NCBI RefSeq assembly: GCF_001457835.1
Contig: NZ_LN898229.1
Location: forward strand, 550,082-614,081
Direction: 5' to 3'
Length of the DNA stretch: 64,000 nucleotides
DNA from: Fenollaria timonensis
GTDB taxonomy: Bacteria > Bacillota > Clostridia > Tissierellales > Peptoniphilaceae
Below are positions 50,717 through 60,434 of the stretch, piece by piece; positions within the stretch are counted from its first letter, which is position 1, and the number at the start of each line of letters is the position of its first letter. Under the pieces are notes generated by a model that did no database searches, was not told the DNA's origin, and saw nothing but the letters and a program-made list of their open reading frames with translations. The position numbers and the translations under genes were made by a program.

Positions 50717-51103
50717 ATGAAAAGAACCATAGTTACAAACAACGACTACGTTAGAGACAAATACAAAGATGATTTCGATATGATCTACGTAGACAAGGTC
50801 GATAATTACACAGGCGTTTTACTTAAGGCGAGAGACCTAATACACGAAGGATATAAGCTACTTACACATCCACTATCAGGCTCAGTTAAGCCGAATGAAA
50901 CACCATTTAAGACAATTATTTTAGAAAAAGGTACAGGACTTGACCAAGATGGACTAATCATCTTGGAAGAAGCAATCGGAACCATTAACAAGTTTTTAAA
51001 TATCGAGAAAACACCAGACTACAACGAGCGCGTTATAGACGACTGCAAAGTCATAGACCTTTCCATCATAGACAACACAATCAATTTAAGAAGTTCAATC
51101 TAA
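50717..51103 (+). CDS. grdX: GrdX family protein
   Basis: A 128-residue protein. The ATG at 50717 follows GAGGAGA; an earlier in-frame codon is less suited. LLTHPLSGSVKPNETPFKTI and VRDKYKDDFDMIYVD match GrdX, a small protein usually encoded with glycine, sarcosine or betaine reductase (selenoenzymes of Stickland fermentation). No grd genes are nearby. Its presence suggests that the organism has such reductases and the selenocysteine machinery. It overlaps the methyltransferase gene by one base. Confidence 0.85.
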   Translation: MKRTIVTNNDYVRDKYKDDFDMIYVDKVDNYTGVLLKARDLIHEGYKLLTHPLSGSVKPNETPFKTIILEKGTGLDQDGLIILEEAIGTINKFLNIEKTPDYNERVIDDCKVIDLSIIDNTINLRSSI

Positions 51104-52410
51104 TGAAAGAGTTTTATATTGAAGATATGACCAGTCAGCTAAGGGGCGTTGCTAAGTCCGAGAGACTGGTCTATTTTATTAAAGGAGCCGTGCTTGGCGA
51201 TACAGTCACAATCACAAACGAAGTGAAGAAGAAGAGCTTTATCGAGGCAGATGTCTTGGATATAGTCTCGCCATCGGAGTTTCGCGTGGACGGAGCTAGT
51301 GATGAAGCGATACTCTCCGGTCTTTCATATGAAAAAGAATTCGAGTGGAAAGTTAATGGCCTTAAGATGAATCTTAAGAAGATGGCTGGGCTTGACGTGG
51401 ACGTAGAAGAATATATGGCGAAGACTTTAACTCATTATAGAGACAACACACAGGTCAAGGTCGCTCGTGGGGCGCATGGTGAAGTAGCTATCGGATATTT
51501 TGAAGAAGGCACAAACACAGTAGTCGACTCAGAAGAGATGCTCTACATGAATAAAGAAGCGCTAAAAGTTTATCAAGGCATCAGAAAATTTGTAAAAGAA
51601 AATTATAAGGGCTACGATTGGAAGGCAAAGAAAGGCGATATCAAGGACATAGTCTTTAGAAATAATGAAAAAGACGAGCTGATGATCACCTTCGTATCGC
51701 ACGATGAAATTGTGATTGATATTGAAAAATTAAAAGCAGCCATCGATATGAGCAGAGTCAAATCCATCTATCTAAACATAAACGATAAGTCAGATAAAGT
51801 TTTGTACGGAAGGAAATTTACTAAGCTATATGGCGAGGACTTTTTAAGCGTAAATATTTTGGGACTTGATTTTAAAATATATCCGCAAACATTTTTGCAA
51901 GTGAATTTAGAGATGATGGACATTTTGTATAAAAAAGCACTAGAGTATTTGGGGGATGCATCGCAGATGGATGTCCTTGAGCTATACTCAGGCATAGGCA
52001 CCATAAGCCTATGCGCCGCCAAAGAAGCAAAATCAGTTACAGCAGTCGAAGTCGTAGAAGCCTCAGTTAAAAGCGCAGACGAAAACGCTTTGGCAAATGG
52101 CATAAAAAACGCAAAATTCATACACGCCAAGGCAGAAGATGCAATAAATAGAGTTTTGAAAGAAAAAACCTACGACGCAGTCATCGTCGACCCGCCGAGA
52201 AAGGGCCTCGACAAAAAAGTAGTAGAGATGCTAAATGCGAGCGGCATAGAAAAGATTGTATACATCAGCTGTAACCACGCAAGCCTAGCTAGAGACATCG
52301 CCTTGATGAGTGGGGTGTATAAAGTGGATAAAGTAGCCGCAGTTGATATGTTCGCAAGAAGTGGACACTTAGAGAGCGTGGTATTGATGTCAAGGGTCGA
52401 AAGAAAATAG
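51103..52410 (+). CDS. RlmD/RumA-type 23S rRNA uracil-C5 methyltransferase
   Basis: A 435-residue SAM-dependent methyltransferase of the TrmA/RumA family. It has an N-terminal TRAM-like beta barrel (VYFIKGAVLGDTVTITNEVKKKS), FLQVN, the SAM motif VLELYSGIGTISLCAAK, ESLEN-like catalytic DPPRKGL, and YISCNHASLARDI with the nucleophilic Cys. It lacks the N-terminal four-Cys iron-sulfur motif of E. coli RlmD, as is usual for many Firmicutes copies. The exact uracil target (1939, 747 or tRNA U54) cannot be told here. Confidence 0.88.
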   Translation: MKEFYIEDMTSQLRGVAKSERLVYFIKGAVLGDTVTITNEVKKKSFIEADVLDIVSPSEFRVDGASDEAILSGLSYEKEFEWKVNGLKMNLKKMAGLDVDVEEYMAKTLTHYRDNTQVKVARGAHGEVAIGYFEEGTNTVVDSEEMLYMNKEALKVYQGIRKFVKENYKGYDWKAKKGDIKDIVFRNNEKDELMITFVSHDEIVIDIEKLKAAIDMSRVKSIYLNINDKSDKVLYGRKFTKLYGEDFLSVNILGLDFKIYPQTFLQVNLEMMDILYKKALEYLGDASQMDVLELYSGIGTISLCAAKEAKSVTAVEVVEASVKSADENALANGIKNAKFIHAKAEDAINRVLKEKTYDAVIVDPPRKGLDKKVVEMLNASGIEKIVYISCNHASLARDIALMSGVYKVDKVAAVDMFARSGHLESVVLMSRVERK

Positions 52411-52547
52411 CCGTGAAAGCCTGGGATGACAGCGGTTTTCGGACAATCGTCCGAATTTGGTACAGGGAAGAGAAAACAGTAAACTTGAATTGGGTGTACT
52501 GAATAAATTTTTATATTTTTGTCATACTTATATCAAAGGAGGTTATT

Positions 52548-53078
52548 ATGATTATTTTGAAAACAGAGAGGCTTATACTTCGCAACGTCGAATTGAAAGA
52601 TGCGGTAGAGATGAAAGACTATCGAAATAATGCAATTTGTTCAAAATATCAACGTGGACAAACAAAAGATATGGATGGGATTAAAGCTCTGATTAAAAAA
52701 TATCAATTCGAGATACTATCCGCAGATAAACCGTTTATTATGACTGTTGCGTTAAAAGCGACGGACGAAATGATCGGTGAGATTGTTGTGCTTCCTAATA
52801 AAGGGACATTTTCTTTGGGTTACACGATTTCCTACAAGCATCACAGAATGGGGTATGCTTTTGAATCGCTTTCCGCTTTGATGGATTATTTGCATTGCCT
52901 ATACCCTTTAATGGGTTTTATTTGCTTCACTGAAATAGAGAATTATCCGAGCAGGCTACTCCTTCAAAAACTTGGATATAGGGATTTGGGGTATATCGAA
53001 TCAAAAGAATCTGAGGTTTTTGGCAAGTGGTTAACAGAATCAACAGAAAAGGAAATACGTCTTGCTGTAAACCATTAA
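52548..53078 (+). CDS. GNAT family acetyltransferase (RimJ/RimL-like)
   Basis: A 176-residue acetyltransferase. TERLILRNVELKDAVEMKDYRNN is the RimJ/RimL-type start, and LGYTISYKHHRMGYAFESLSALMDYLH holds the acetyl-CoA-binding region. CFTEIENYPSRLLLQKLGYRDLGY is typical of the C-terminal half. The ribosome binding site is AAAGGAGG. It is the first gene of the accessory island and may act on a peptide N-terminus or antibiotic; the substrate is unknown. Confidence 0.82.
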   Translation: MIILKTERLILRNVELKDAVEMKDYRNNAICSKYQRGQTKDMDGIKALIKKYQFEILSADKPFIMTVALKATDEMIGEIVVLPNKGTFSLGYTISYKHHRMGYAFESLSALMDYLHCLYPLMGFICFTEIENYPSRLLLQKLGYRDLGYIESKESEVFGKWLTESTEKEIRLAVNH

Positions 53079-53087
53079 ACGGAGAAG

Positions 53088-53219
53088 CTAATCCTTCAAC
53101 TCACACTTTTTATGGCTTTCAATGAACTTCCGAAGACGTTGACATACATTCTCCGACATCATTTCCGGTGCCGGTTTCCCTCGCACAAGTAGGGCGAAGC
53201 TGCTATTCTTGATGTAGCG
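53088..53219 (-). pseudogene. Decayed gene fragment on the minus strand
   Basis: On the minus strand 43 codons read RYIKNSSFALLVRGKPAPEM, then SENVCQRLRKFIESHKKCEL, then a stop, with no start codon and an in-frame stop directly upstream. The composition is protein-like but I do not recognise the family. The rest of the 416-base gap (53220-53494) shows nothing else. Confidence 0.4.
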
Positions 53220-53494
53220 TTATCATCAGAGTAGTCTTAATACATGTTGAGAGTGTAGTATTGATGACAAGAGAAAATGAGTAACTAGACTTTGAAAGGC
53301 TTAAAATTAATAGGTGTATGATTTTTAGATTCAATAATAAGACTCTGGAAATTTTGAAATTAGTTATAAAAAATATTTTTTAAATACTTGCTTGTAGCAT
53401 CAAGTAGGTAAGCATTTTGGATATTTTGGTAGGTTATGTCAACGGTATGGACGGGGAAGAATAAGGTAAATTAGAATTTGTAAGGAAGATAATA

Positions 53495-53944
53495 ATGAAC
53501 ATGAGAGAGCAAATTGAAAAATACATTAAAGAAAATCAATTAAATGTTAGTGATGAGTCTATGTGGAGTTTTGATGAGAGTATTGAAGATGAACTGTTAT
53601 ATTTAATATCTCATGGAATAAAAACAGCCACATCTTCATTGTATAAATTTTATGAAATGGAAAATGAGGATTTACCAAAAGTTGGTGATTTAAGTATCAT
53701 TACAAATAGTAAAGATGAATATCAATTTCTTATAGAAACTATTAGAGTTGAAATTGTTCAGTTTAAAGAGGTATCGTCTGAACATGCATATAAAGAAGGT
53801 GAAGGAAACAGAACATTAGAATATTGGAAAAAAGTGCATATAGATTTTTTTAACAATGAACTAAAAGAAATAGATGAAGCATTAAAAGATGATGATTTAG
53901 TAGTTTTAGAGGAATTTAAAGTATTAGTAGGTGTGAAAATTTGA
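53495..53944 (+). CDS. ASCH-domain protein
   Basis: A 149-residue protein of the ASCH superfamily (related to PUA RNA-binding folds). The segment LLYLISHGIKTATSSLYKFYEMENEDLPKVGDLSIITNSKDEYQFLIETIRVEIVQF is the family core. E-GEGNRTLEYWKKVHIDFF is the conserved C-terminal motif of this subgroup (W and E-x-R residues). ASCH proteins bind RNA or hydrolyse modified nucleosides; the function here is unknown. It stands alone between gaps. Confidence 0.82.
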   Translation: MNMREQIEKYIKENQLNVSDESMWSFDESIEDELLYLISHGIKTATSSLYKFYEMENEDLPKVGDLSIITNSKDEYQFLIETIRVEIVQFKEVSSEHAYKEGEGNRTLEYWKKVHIDFFNNELKEIDEALKDDDLVVLEEFKVLVGVKI

Positions 53945-54080
53945 ATCAACAAATATCAGTTTATCGAGCATTGCAAGTTATAAGTTTCTACGAGATAAAA
54001 CCTATAAAACTTGTACAGATATTGTAGGGTAGGGAAAGAGCGTTGTGAGACTTGAAAGGATATAAGGGAGGCAGGGACAT

Positions 54081-54539
54081 ATGATTACTGAGCGATTAAA
54101 GATAAGAAAATTTACTAATAATGATCTAACGGAACTCTATAATCTACTTTCAGATGAAGATGTCATGAAATTTATAGAACCGCCTTTTTCATGGGAAAAA
54201 ACAGTGAATTTTCTAAATAGTGTTGCACTGATCGACCCTCCTTTGATTTATGCGGTGGAAGATTTTAGTCAGAAGTTTATTGGATATGTAATATTTCATG
54301 AGTATGACAATGACTCCTTCGAACTTGGTTGGATACTTAATAAGAGGTACTGGGGGAAAGGATATGCCAATGAATTAACAAAAGCCTTTATAAACCGTAG
54401 CTTAGAGATAGGGAAAAACTTGATTATTGAGTGTGCCCCGAACCAAGAAAATACCAAACGAATTGCGATGAAAAATGATTTTGAATTTCTTGGAGAAAGT
54501 GATGGCCGCAGTGTATTTAAAAGAAAGCTGCTTAAATAA
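54081..54539 (+). CDS. GNAT family acetyltransferase, intact copy
   Basis: A 152-residue acetyltransferase: MITERLKIRKFTNNDLTELY start, PFSWEKTVNFLNS, then the acetyl-CoA motif WILNKRYWGKGYANELTKAF and ECAPNQENTKRIAMKNDFEFLGE. A nearly identical second copy at 61543 carries a frameshift. The ribosome binding site is GGGAGGC. It is followed 28 bases later by the S66 peptidase gene. The substrate is unknown. Confidence 0.85.
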   Translation: MITERLKIRKFTNNDLTELYNLLSDEDVMKFIEPPFSWEKTVNFLNSVALIDPPLIYAVEDFSQKFIGYVIFHEYDNDSFELGWILNKRYWGKGYANELTKAFINRSLEIGKNLIIECAPNQENTKRIAMKNDFEFLGESDGRSVFKRKLLK

Positions 54540-54567
54540 GATTTGAAAAGATATAAGGAGAAAATAA

Positions 54568-55596
54568 ATGATAAAGAAAATAGGAATTGTTAGCTTATCT
54601 AGTGGCGTTTTGGGGGAAAGTTTTGTTGAGCATGAAATAAAAATAGGATTAGACAGATTAAATAAGCTAGGTGTAGAGGTAGAGTTTTTACCCAATTCTC
54701 TGAAAGGCATTGATTTTTTAAAAAATCATCCAGAAGCTAGGGCAGATGATTTGCTACTTGCTTTTGAAGATGACACTATTGATATGATTTTATGTGCTAT
54801 TGGTGGAGAAGATACTTATAGATTAGCGCCTTTTCTGTTCGAAGGCTATAGATTAAAAAATATTGTCAAACAAAAACTTTTTTTAGGCTTTTCTGACTCA
54901 ACAATAAATCACTTTATGCTAAATAAGCTTGGCATAAAAACATTTTATGGTCAGGCTTTCTTGCCAGATGTATGCGAAATATCTGATAATATCTTAGCTT
55001 ATACAGAAAAATATTTTTTAGAACTTATAAAAACGGGGAAAATAAAAGAGATACATCCAAGTGAAGTTTGGTATGAGGCAAGGGAAGATTTTAGCGAGAA
55101 GGCTATTGGAGTAGAAATGAAAAGTCATACTAATACTGGTTTTGAGCTTTTAAGAGGAAATTCTTTATTTAGTGGAGAAATTTTAGGCGGATGCATAGAA
55201 TCAATATATGATATGTTCGATAATTCTAGATTTGAAGACACAGTAGAAATTTGTAACAAATATGATTTATTTCCAAGCCTTGAGGCATGGGAAAATAAGA
55301 TTTTACTTATAGAATCAAGTGAAGAAAAAACAAAACCAGATTTATATAGGAAAATGATACTTGCTCTAAAAGACTACGGCTTGTTTGATGTATTGTCAGG
55401 AATACTAGTAGGGAAACCTCAAAATGAAGTCTATTATGAGGAGTATAAATCTATTTTATTAGAAGAAATTACTAATAAAGATTTACCTATTGTCTATAAT
55501 ATAAATATTGGACACTCAACTCCAAGATGTATAATTCCTTTTGGGGTAGAAGCAGAAGTTAATGTAAATAAACAAACTATATCATTTAATTATTAA
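54568..55596 (+). CDS. S66-family LD-carboxypeptidase / MccF-like serine peptidase
   Basis: A 342-residue peptidase of the MccF/LdcA family. KIGIVSLSSGVLGESFV is the N-terminal strand, DMILCAIGGEDTYRLAPFL the conserved GGEDT region, and LFLGFSDSTINHFML contains the nucleophilic Ser. ENKILLIESSEEK supplies the catalytic Glu and INIGHSTPRCIIPFGVEAEV the His. Relatives cleave L,D-peptide bonds of muropeptides or inactivate microcin C-type antibiotics. The accessory context favours a self-protection role (inference). Confidence 0.88.
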   Translation: MIKKIGIVSLSSGVLGESFVEHEIKIGLDRLNKLGVEVEFLPNSLKGIDFLKNHPEARADDLLLAFEDDTIDMILCAIGGEDTYRLAPFLFEGYRLKNIVKQKLFLGFSDSTINHFMLNKLGIKTFYGQAFLPDVCEISDNILAYTEKYFLELIKTGKIKEIHPSEVWYEAREDFSEKAIGVEMKSHTNTGFELLRGNSLFSGEILGGCIESIYDMFDNSRFEDTVEICNKYDLFPSLEAWENKILLIESSEEKTKPDLYRKMILALKDYGLFDVLSGILVGKPQNEVYYEEYKSILLEEITNKDLPIVYNINIGHSTPRCIIPFGVEAEVNVNKQTISFNY

Positions 55597-55625
55597 ACAA
55601 ATAGGAGTTTATATGGAGGTTATGA

Positions 55626-56045
55626 ATGGATTATAAGGAAATAGACGCTTCACACATAGATCTTTTGTGGGAACTTCAAAAGCAATATAAAGCAGAAATA
55701 GGAGAGGATATACCGAATGATATATCCAAGAAACGTCTGAAAGATGCAATCAGCAAAGGGGAAATATTATTTTTCGGAGCATGGGAAGGTGATGCATTGG
55801 CAGGCTGCTGTTCAATAACAGTTGGTTTTTCAACTTTTGATTATATGCCAAGTGGAACATTTGAAGATTTTTTCATATGTCCTGACTTTCGTCATAAAGG
55901 AATAGCACGCCAGCTAGTCCAATTTGCATATAAGTCAAGTCCTATAAGTTCAATGACTGTTGCTTGTGCACAATGCGATATACAAATGTATAAATCACTT
56001 GGATTTTCAATTCAGCTTGGAAGCCTGTTTGCATTTGAACCATAA
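55626..56045 (+). CDS. GNAT family acetyltransferase
   Basis: A 139-residue GNAT protein: ASHIDLLWELQKQYKAEIGEDIPND start, GDALAGCCSITVGFSTFDYMPSG, and the acetyl-CoA loop FFICPDFRHKGIARQLVQFAY. MYKSLGF is the usual C-terminal motif. The ATG at 55626 is used rather than 55622, to keep spacing to GGAGG. It is unrelated in detail to the other two GNATs in the island. Confidence 0.8.
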   Translation: MDYKEIDASHIDLLWELQKQYKAEIGEDIPNDISKKRLKDAISKGEILFFGAWEGDALAGCCSITVGFSTFDYMPSGTFEDFFICPDFRHKGIARQLVQFAYKSSPISSMTVACAQCDIQMYKSLGFSIQLGSLFAFEP

Positions 56046-56087
56046 GTTACGCATCTTAGATGAGAAAGTATATAAAGGAGAAAAACT

Positions 56088-56573
56088 ATGGAGCATAATT
56101 GTGCTATTATTAACGATAAAAAAGCATTTAGATATAGAGCAGCAGCCATCATAGTCGAAGAGGGATGCGTTTTGCTTGCAAGAAATGATGAGGATGACTA
56201 TTACTACTCAGTTGGCGGAGCAGTGCACATGGGCGAGACGTCAGAAGAAGCCGTGAAGAGAGAAGTATTTGAAGAGACAGGCCTTAATTACGAGGTAGAT
56301 CACCTTGCTGTAATACACGAGAACTTCTTCATCGGAAGCTCTGGCTTAAAAGGAGTAGACTTCCATGAGATTGCACTCTACTATATGATGAAGCCCATGG
56401 GCAAAATAAATTTTACGAGCCAAAGCACTACAGAGTCAGGTGCTAAAGAGACAATGCATTGGGTGCCGATAGATGAGCTTGATAAATGCAAGGCATACCC
56501 GACATTTATGAAAAACTATCTTAGCTCGAAGCATAATAGAGTAGAGCATATAATTACAGATGAAAGAATATGA
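56088..56573 (+). CDS. Nudix hydrolase, intact copy
   Basis: A 161-residue Nudix protein: FRYRAAAIIVEEGCVLLARNDEDDYYYSVGGAVHMGETSEEAVKREVFEETGL contains the Nudix box (G-x5-E-x7-REVFEETG). The C-terminal part (YYMMKPMGKINFTSQSTTESG..ETMHWVPIDELDKCKAYPTF) recurs nearly unchanged in a broken copy at 61289-61495, and a shorter tail recurs at 63938. It is a nucleotide- or drug-diphosphate hydrolase of unknown substrate. Confidence 0.87.
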   Translation: MEHNCAIINDKKAFRYRAAAIIVEEGCVLLARNDEDDYYYSVGGAVHMGETSEEAVKREVFEETGLNYEVDHLAVIHENFFIGSSGLKGVDFHEIALYYMMKPMGKINFTSQSTTESGAKETMHWVPIDELDKCKAYPTFMKNYLSSKHNRVEHIITDERI

Positions 56574-56674
56574 TTTATCATGTTCAAACTCATTAATATG
56601 GCGAAAATAATCTCGCCACTATTGATTTATATACGCCATTTGTGATATAATGGCGAGGAAGGTGGTGGAACTCT

Positions 56675-57718
56675 ATGAGAGAATTTGATTATTCAAAACT
56701 GTTAGAATTAAATATACCGGCAAAAATGTATGATTTAATATCAAAAATCTATGAATATAAGGGAAAACAGGAGCTATACGTAGCTAATTTTTCTGATGTT
56801 CTCGATAAAATGGTAGAAGTAGCTAAAATTCAGTCTACAAAATCATCTAATGCCATAGAAGGTATTTCAACAAATGATACAAGACTAGAAAAGTTAATGT
56901 ATAAAAAAAGCGAGCCTAAGAATAGAAACGAAGAAGAGATATATGGTTACAGAGAAGTTCTTGACATCATTCATGAAAACTATGAGAATATTGAATTTAC
57001 AAAAAATAATATTTTGACCTTACACAATAGGCTTTATTCTTATTCAGGGGAAAGTCATAAAGGGAAATTTAAAACAATTGATAATAGCATCGTTGAAGTA
57101 AATTCCCTTGGCGAGAAAATAGTTAGATTTCAGCCTGTATCAGCCTTTGAAACAGAAAAGTATATTGATGCAATGATTGAGGCTTATAATAAAGCTCTTA
57201 GCTTAAAAATTCCACCATTATTACTAATACCAATTGTGATTCATGATTTTTTAGCTATACACCCTTTTGCTGATGGCAATGGCAGAATGTCAAGGTTATT
57301 GACTTTGCTACTTTTTTACAAAAATGGATTTTTTGTAGGAAGATATATTTCACTAGAAATGATTATCGAAGAGACGAAAGATATTTACTATGAAGAATTG
57401 CAAGCTTCTAGTGAAAATTGGCACTCTGGAACTAATAACGACTTGCCCTTTATAAAATATATGCTTTCGGTCATATATAAGGCATATAGTGAATGCGATG
57501 AAAGATTTAAACTAATATCAGAAAAATCTTTATCCTCTTCAGATAGAGTAATGAAGATATTTGAAAATTCTTTAGAGCCATTATCTAAATCAGATATAGT
57601 TGTGCTTTGCCCAGATATTTCTCAAAGAACTATAGAAAGGGCATTAAAAGAATTAAAAGACAGTGGCTTAATTAAGCAAGTAGGTAAGGGAAGATCAAGT
57701 AAGTATATTAAAGTTTAA
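56675..57718 (+). CDS. Fic-domain AMPylator-like protein with C-terminal winged helix
   Basis: A 347-residue Fic protein. An N-terminal Fic_N-type region includes the inhibitory-helix-like SSNAIEGIST (S-x-x-x-E-G). The catalytic motif HPFADGNGRMSR is at about residues 196-207. A C-terminal winged helix (LSKSDIVVLCPDISQRTIERALKELKDSGLIKQVGKGRSSKY) suggests DNA binding. Fic enzymes transfer AMP to proteins. It stands immediately upstream of the GmrSD-like gene, in a probable defence cluster. Confidence 0.88.
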   Translation: MREFDYSKLLELNIPAKMYDLISKIYEYKGKQELYVANFSDVLDKMVEVAKIQSTKSSNAIEGISTNDTRLEKLMYKKSEPKNRNEEEIYGYREVLDIIHENYENIEFTKNNILTLHNRLYSYSGESHKGKFKTIDNSIVEVNSLGEKIVRFQPVSAFETEKYIDAMIEAYNKALSLKIPPLLLIPIVIHDFLAIHPFADGNGRMSRLLTLLLFYKNGFFVGRYISLEMIIEETKDIYYEELQASSENWHSGTNNDLPFIKYMLSVIYKAYSECDERFKLISEKSLSSSDRVMKIFENSLEPLSKSDIVVLCPDISQRTIERALKELKDSGLIKQVGKGRSSKYIKV

Positions 57719-57730
57719 AATTATTCTATA

Positions 57731-57803
57731 AATCTAATAATTACAGTATTTGATATCAATAATTTAATAAATATTATAAAAGCACCATTTAATATAATTA
57801 TTA
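57731..57803 (+). pseudogene. Fragment of the membrane-protein gene found at 62833
   Basis: About 73 bases here closely match 63112-63185, inside the small membrane-protein gene, including TTTAATAAATATTATAAAAG. It is a relic lying between the Fic and GmrSD-like genes. Confidence 0.65.
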
Positions 57804-57840
57804 ATTAGATCAATTTATAGAATATTTTGAAGGAGGAAGT

Positions 57841-60366
57841 ATGAAAGGTTCAGAATGTAGGTTAATAGAATACATGGATGGTTCCAATAAGCGTTTTATT
57901 ATTCCGGTATACCAACGTAACTATGACTGGAAGATAGAGAATTGCAAACAGCTTTATGATGACCTCGTTAAAGTAATAAAGAACGATAGAAGAAGTCATT
58001 TCTTTGGTAGTATGGTTTCTGTCTATGAACCATCTGGAAAAAATATGGAGTTTCTTGTAATAGATGGCCAGCAGAGACTAACAACGGTTTCATTATTACT
58101 CTTAGCAATGTATAATCTTATTAACGCTGGCATACTAATACCTAAGGATGAGTTTTTGGGCAATAGAATTTATGAAGAATACTTGGTTGATAAATATCAG
58201 CCAAAGGAGACTCGTATTAAGCTAAAGCCTGTAAAGAACGATCAGAAGGCATATGGCAAGCTATTTAATGATACTGATGAATACATAAGAGAGTCAAACC
58301 TTACCACTAACTATAATTATTTCTATGAAAGAATTCAAAAGCAAGAGATAAGTATTGACGAATTATTTGATGCACTCTTCCGTTTGGAGATTATTAATAT
58401 TACACTTAACAATGAAGATAACCCTCAGTTAATATTTGAAAGTTTGAACTCAACCGGCCTTGATTTGAGCGAGGGCGATAAAATTAGAAACTTTATCTTG
58501 ATGGGACTTCCGTCAAAAGAACAAGATGAATACTATGATAAATATTGGAACAGAATTGAAGAATGTACTAAATATGATGTCAGCTCCTTTGTAAGGGATT
58601 ACTTGAGTATAAAGCAGCTTGCAATACCATCACAGAAGAAAATTTATATGAGCTTCAAGGATTATGTCGATCAAAAATCAATTGAAACAGAAGAGCTATT
58701 AAAAGATTTGCTGGCATATGCTAAAAGATATGAAATTTTGTTAAGTGGCGGCACAGAGAACAAGGCCTTGGATGCATGCATCTATAGACTAAATAGATTG
58801 GAGACAACGGTTACAAGACCATTCTTCCTTGAAGTATTAAGGCTTTATGACGAAAATAAACTTGATATATCAGAGCTTGCCGAAATATTTTTGATTACAG
58901 AAAATTATTTATTCAGAAGAACAATATGTGATCTACCGACCAATGCATTGAATAAAATATTCTCTACGCTCCATAGAGAAATAACTAGATATGAGGGTAA
59001 TGATGAAGGGTACGTTGAAAAATTTAAGTATGCACTTTTATCAAAGAAGGATAGAGCACGTTTCCCTGATGACGATGAATTTGCTGAGAGATTTACTGAA
59101 AGACAAATTTATCAGATGAACAGCAAGAACAAGATTTATATCATGGAGCGTCTTGAAAATTATTCTACCCTAGAGGACAAGGATGTATATTGTCACTGTG
59201 ATGATGGCACTTATTCAATCGAGCATATCATGCCTCAGCACTTGACACCAGCTTGGATCAAGGCACTTGGCGAAGACTATGAAGAGATTCACGAGATGTG
59301 GCTACATAGAATTGCCAATCTGACTTTGACTGCCTATAACTCAAAATACAGTAACAGCACATTCGAGGAAAAGAAATCAATGAAGAATGGCTTTGGAGAC
59401 AGCGGTATTCGCATGAATACTTATATTGCCAAGAAAGATAAATGGACTTTGGCTGAACTAGAAGAGCGTAATCAATATTTGATGGGAAGATCTCTTGAAA
59501 TTTGGGCTGCACCGACGACTACATTCAAGCCGGCAGTAAAGCAAATGGATTCATATACACTTGATGATGATGTTTCATTAAGCGGAAGATTAATTGCGCG
59601 CTTCAGCTACAAGAACACAGAGCAGCCAGTTTCAAGCTGGGTAGAAATGTTCCAAAAAGTACTACAAATTCTGTATGCTGAAGACAAGAGCGTAATTACA
59701 AAACTTGCCGCATCTAAAGATGATGGTCTCGCTCTAAACTTTACTATGAATGAAGCGGATTTCAAAAAGATCGTTGAAATAGGCGACGGCATTTACGTGT
59801 GGACTAATACAAGCACACAAACTAAGCTTTCAGTCTTGAACAAAGTATTTAAACTATATGATGCTGATCCAAGCGATTTAGTTTTTTACTTACGTGAAGA
59901 GAATGAAGGTGCCGAGGAAGAGGCGGGGACAAGGTACGAGACACGAAGAAAGTACTGGGACTATGCATTAGATTTCATCAAAGAAATTAATGCAGAGAAT
60001 GCTTCTTTTGTTAATGTAAATCCATCAAAGGAAAACTGGATTAGCGGTTTCATTGGAATTATCGGATTTAAAATTAGCTGTTTAGCAAACATCGATTTTG
60101 CAAGAGTTGACTTGCATTTAGGAAAAGTAAAGAAAGAAGAGAATAAGAAAGCCTTTGACATGCTGATGACTCATAAGGAAGATATTGAAAAGGCTTTAGG
60201 AGTATCTCTCGTTTGGAGCCGCGGTGATGATATCAAGTCATCAAAGATTTCATATCAGTTAAATGGAGTGAGTATAAGAAATGAAACAGATTGGCTACAA
60301 ATGGCAAGGTTCCATGCAGAGTGGAGCAAAAAATTCTATGATGTCATAGTGCCGTATCTTGGATGA
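57841..60366 (+). CDS. GmrSD-like DUF262/DUF1524 restriction-type protein with DUF4268 C-terminus
   Basis: An 841-residue protein. The N-terminal DUF262 domain has IPVYQRNYDWKIENCKQLYDDL (residues about 20-41) and FLVIDGQQRLTTVSLLL (about 71-87), the ParB-like nucleotide-binding part. The central DUF1524 domain has SIEHIMPQHL (about 459-468) and HRIANLTLTAYNSKYSN (about 489-505), an HNH-type nuclease motif. The C-terminal DUF4268 domain has RKYWDYALDFI...FHAEWSKKFYDVI. GmrSD is a type IV restriction enzyme that cuts DNA with glucosylated hydroxymethylcytosine, so an anti-phage role is likely. All key motifs are intact. Confidence 0.88.
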   Translation: MKGSECRLIEYMDGSNKRFIIPVYQRNYDWKIENCKQLYDDLVKVIKNDRRSHFFGSMVSVYEPSGKNMEFLVIDGQQRLTTVSLLLLAMYNLINAGILIPKDEFLGNRIYEEYLVDKYQPKETRIKLKPVKNDQKAYGKLFNDTDEYIRESNLTTNYNYFYERIQKQEISIDELFDALFRLEIINITLNNEDNPQLIFESLNSTGLDLSEGDKIRNFILMGLPSKEQDEYYDKYWNRIEECTKYDVSSFVRDYLSIKQLAIPSQKKIYMSFKDYVDQKSIETEELLKDLLAYAKRYEILLSGGTENKALDACIYRLNRLETTVTRPFFLEVLRLYDENKLDISELAEIFLITENYLFRRTICDLPTNALNKIFSTLHREITRYEGNDEGYVEKFKYALLSKKDRARFPDDDEFAERFTERQIYQMNSKNKIYIMERLENYSTLEDKDVYCHCDDGTYSIEHIMPQHLTPAWIKALGEDYEEIHEMWLHRIANLTLTAYNSKYSNSTFEEKKSMKNGFGDSGIRMNTYIAKKDKWTLAELEERNQYLMGRSLEIWAAPTTTFKPAVKQMDSYTLDDDVSLSGRLIARFSYKNTEQPVSSWVEMFQKVLQILYAEDKSVITKLAASKDDGLALNFTMNEADFKKIVEIGDGIYVWTNTSTQTKLSVLNKVFKLYDADPSDLVFYLREENEGAEEEAGTRYETRRKYWDYALDFIKEINAENASFVNVNPSKENWISGFIGIIGFKISCLANIDFARVDLHLGKVKKEENKKAFDMLMTHKEDIEKALGVSLVWSRGDDIKSSKISYQLNGVSIRNETDWLQMARFHAEWSKKFYDVIVPYLG

Positions 60367-60434
60367 TTTAGGACATAATTAAATCTGAAAAATATATGTT
60401 TTGAATTAGATTTTGTAATATAGGAGTGATTTTA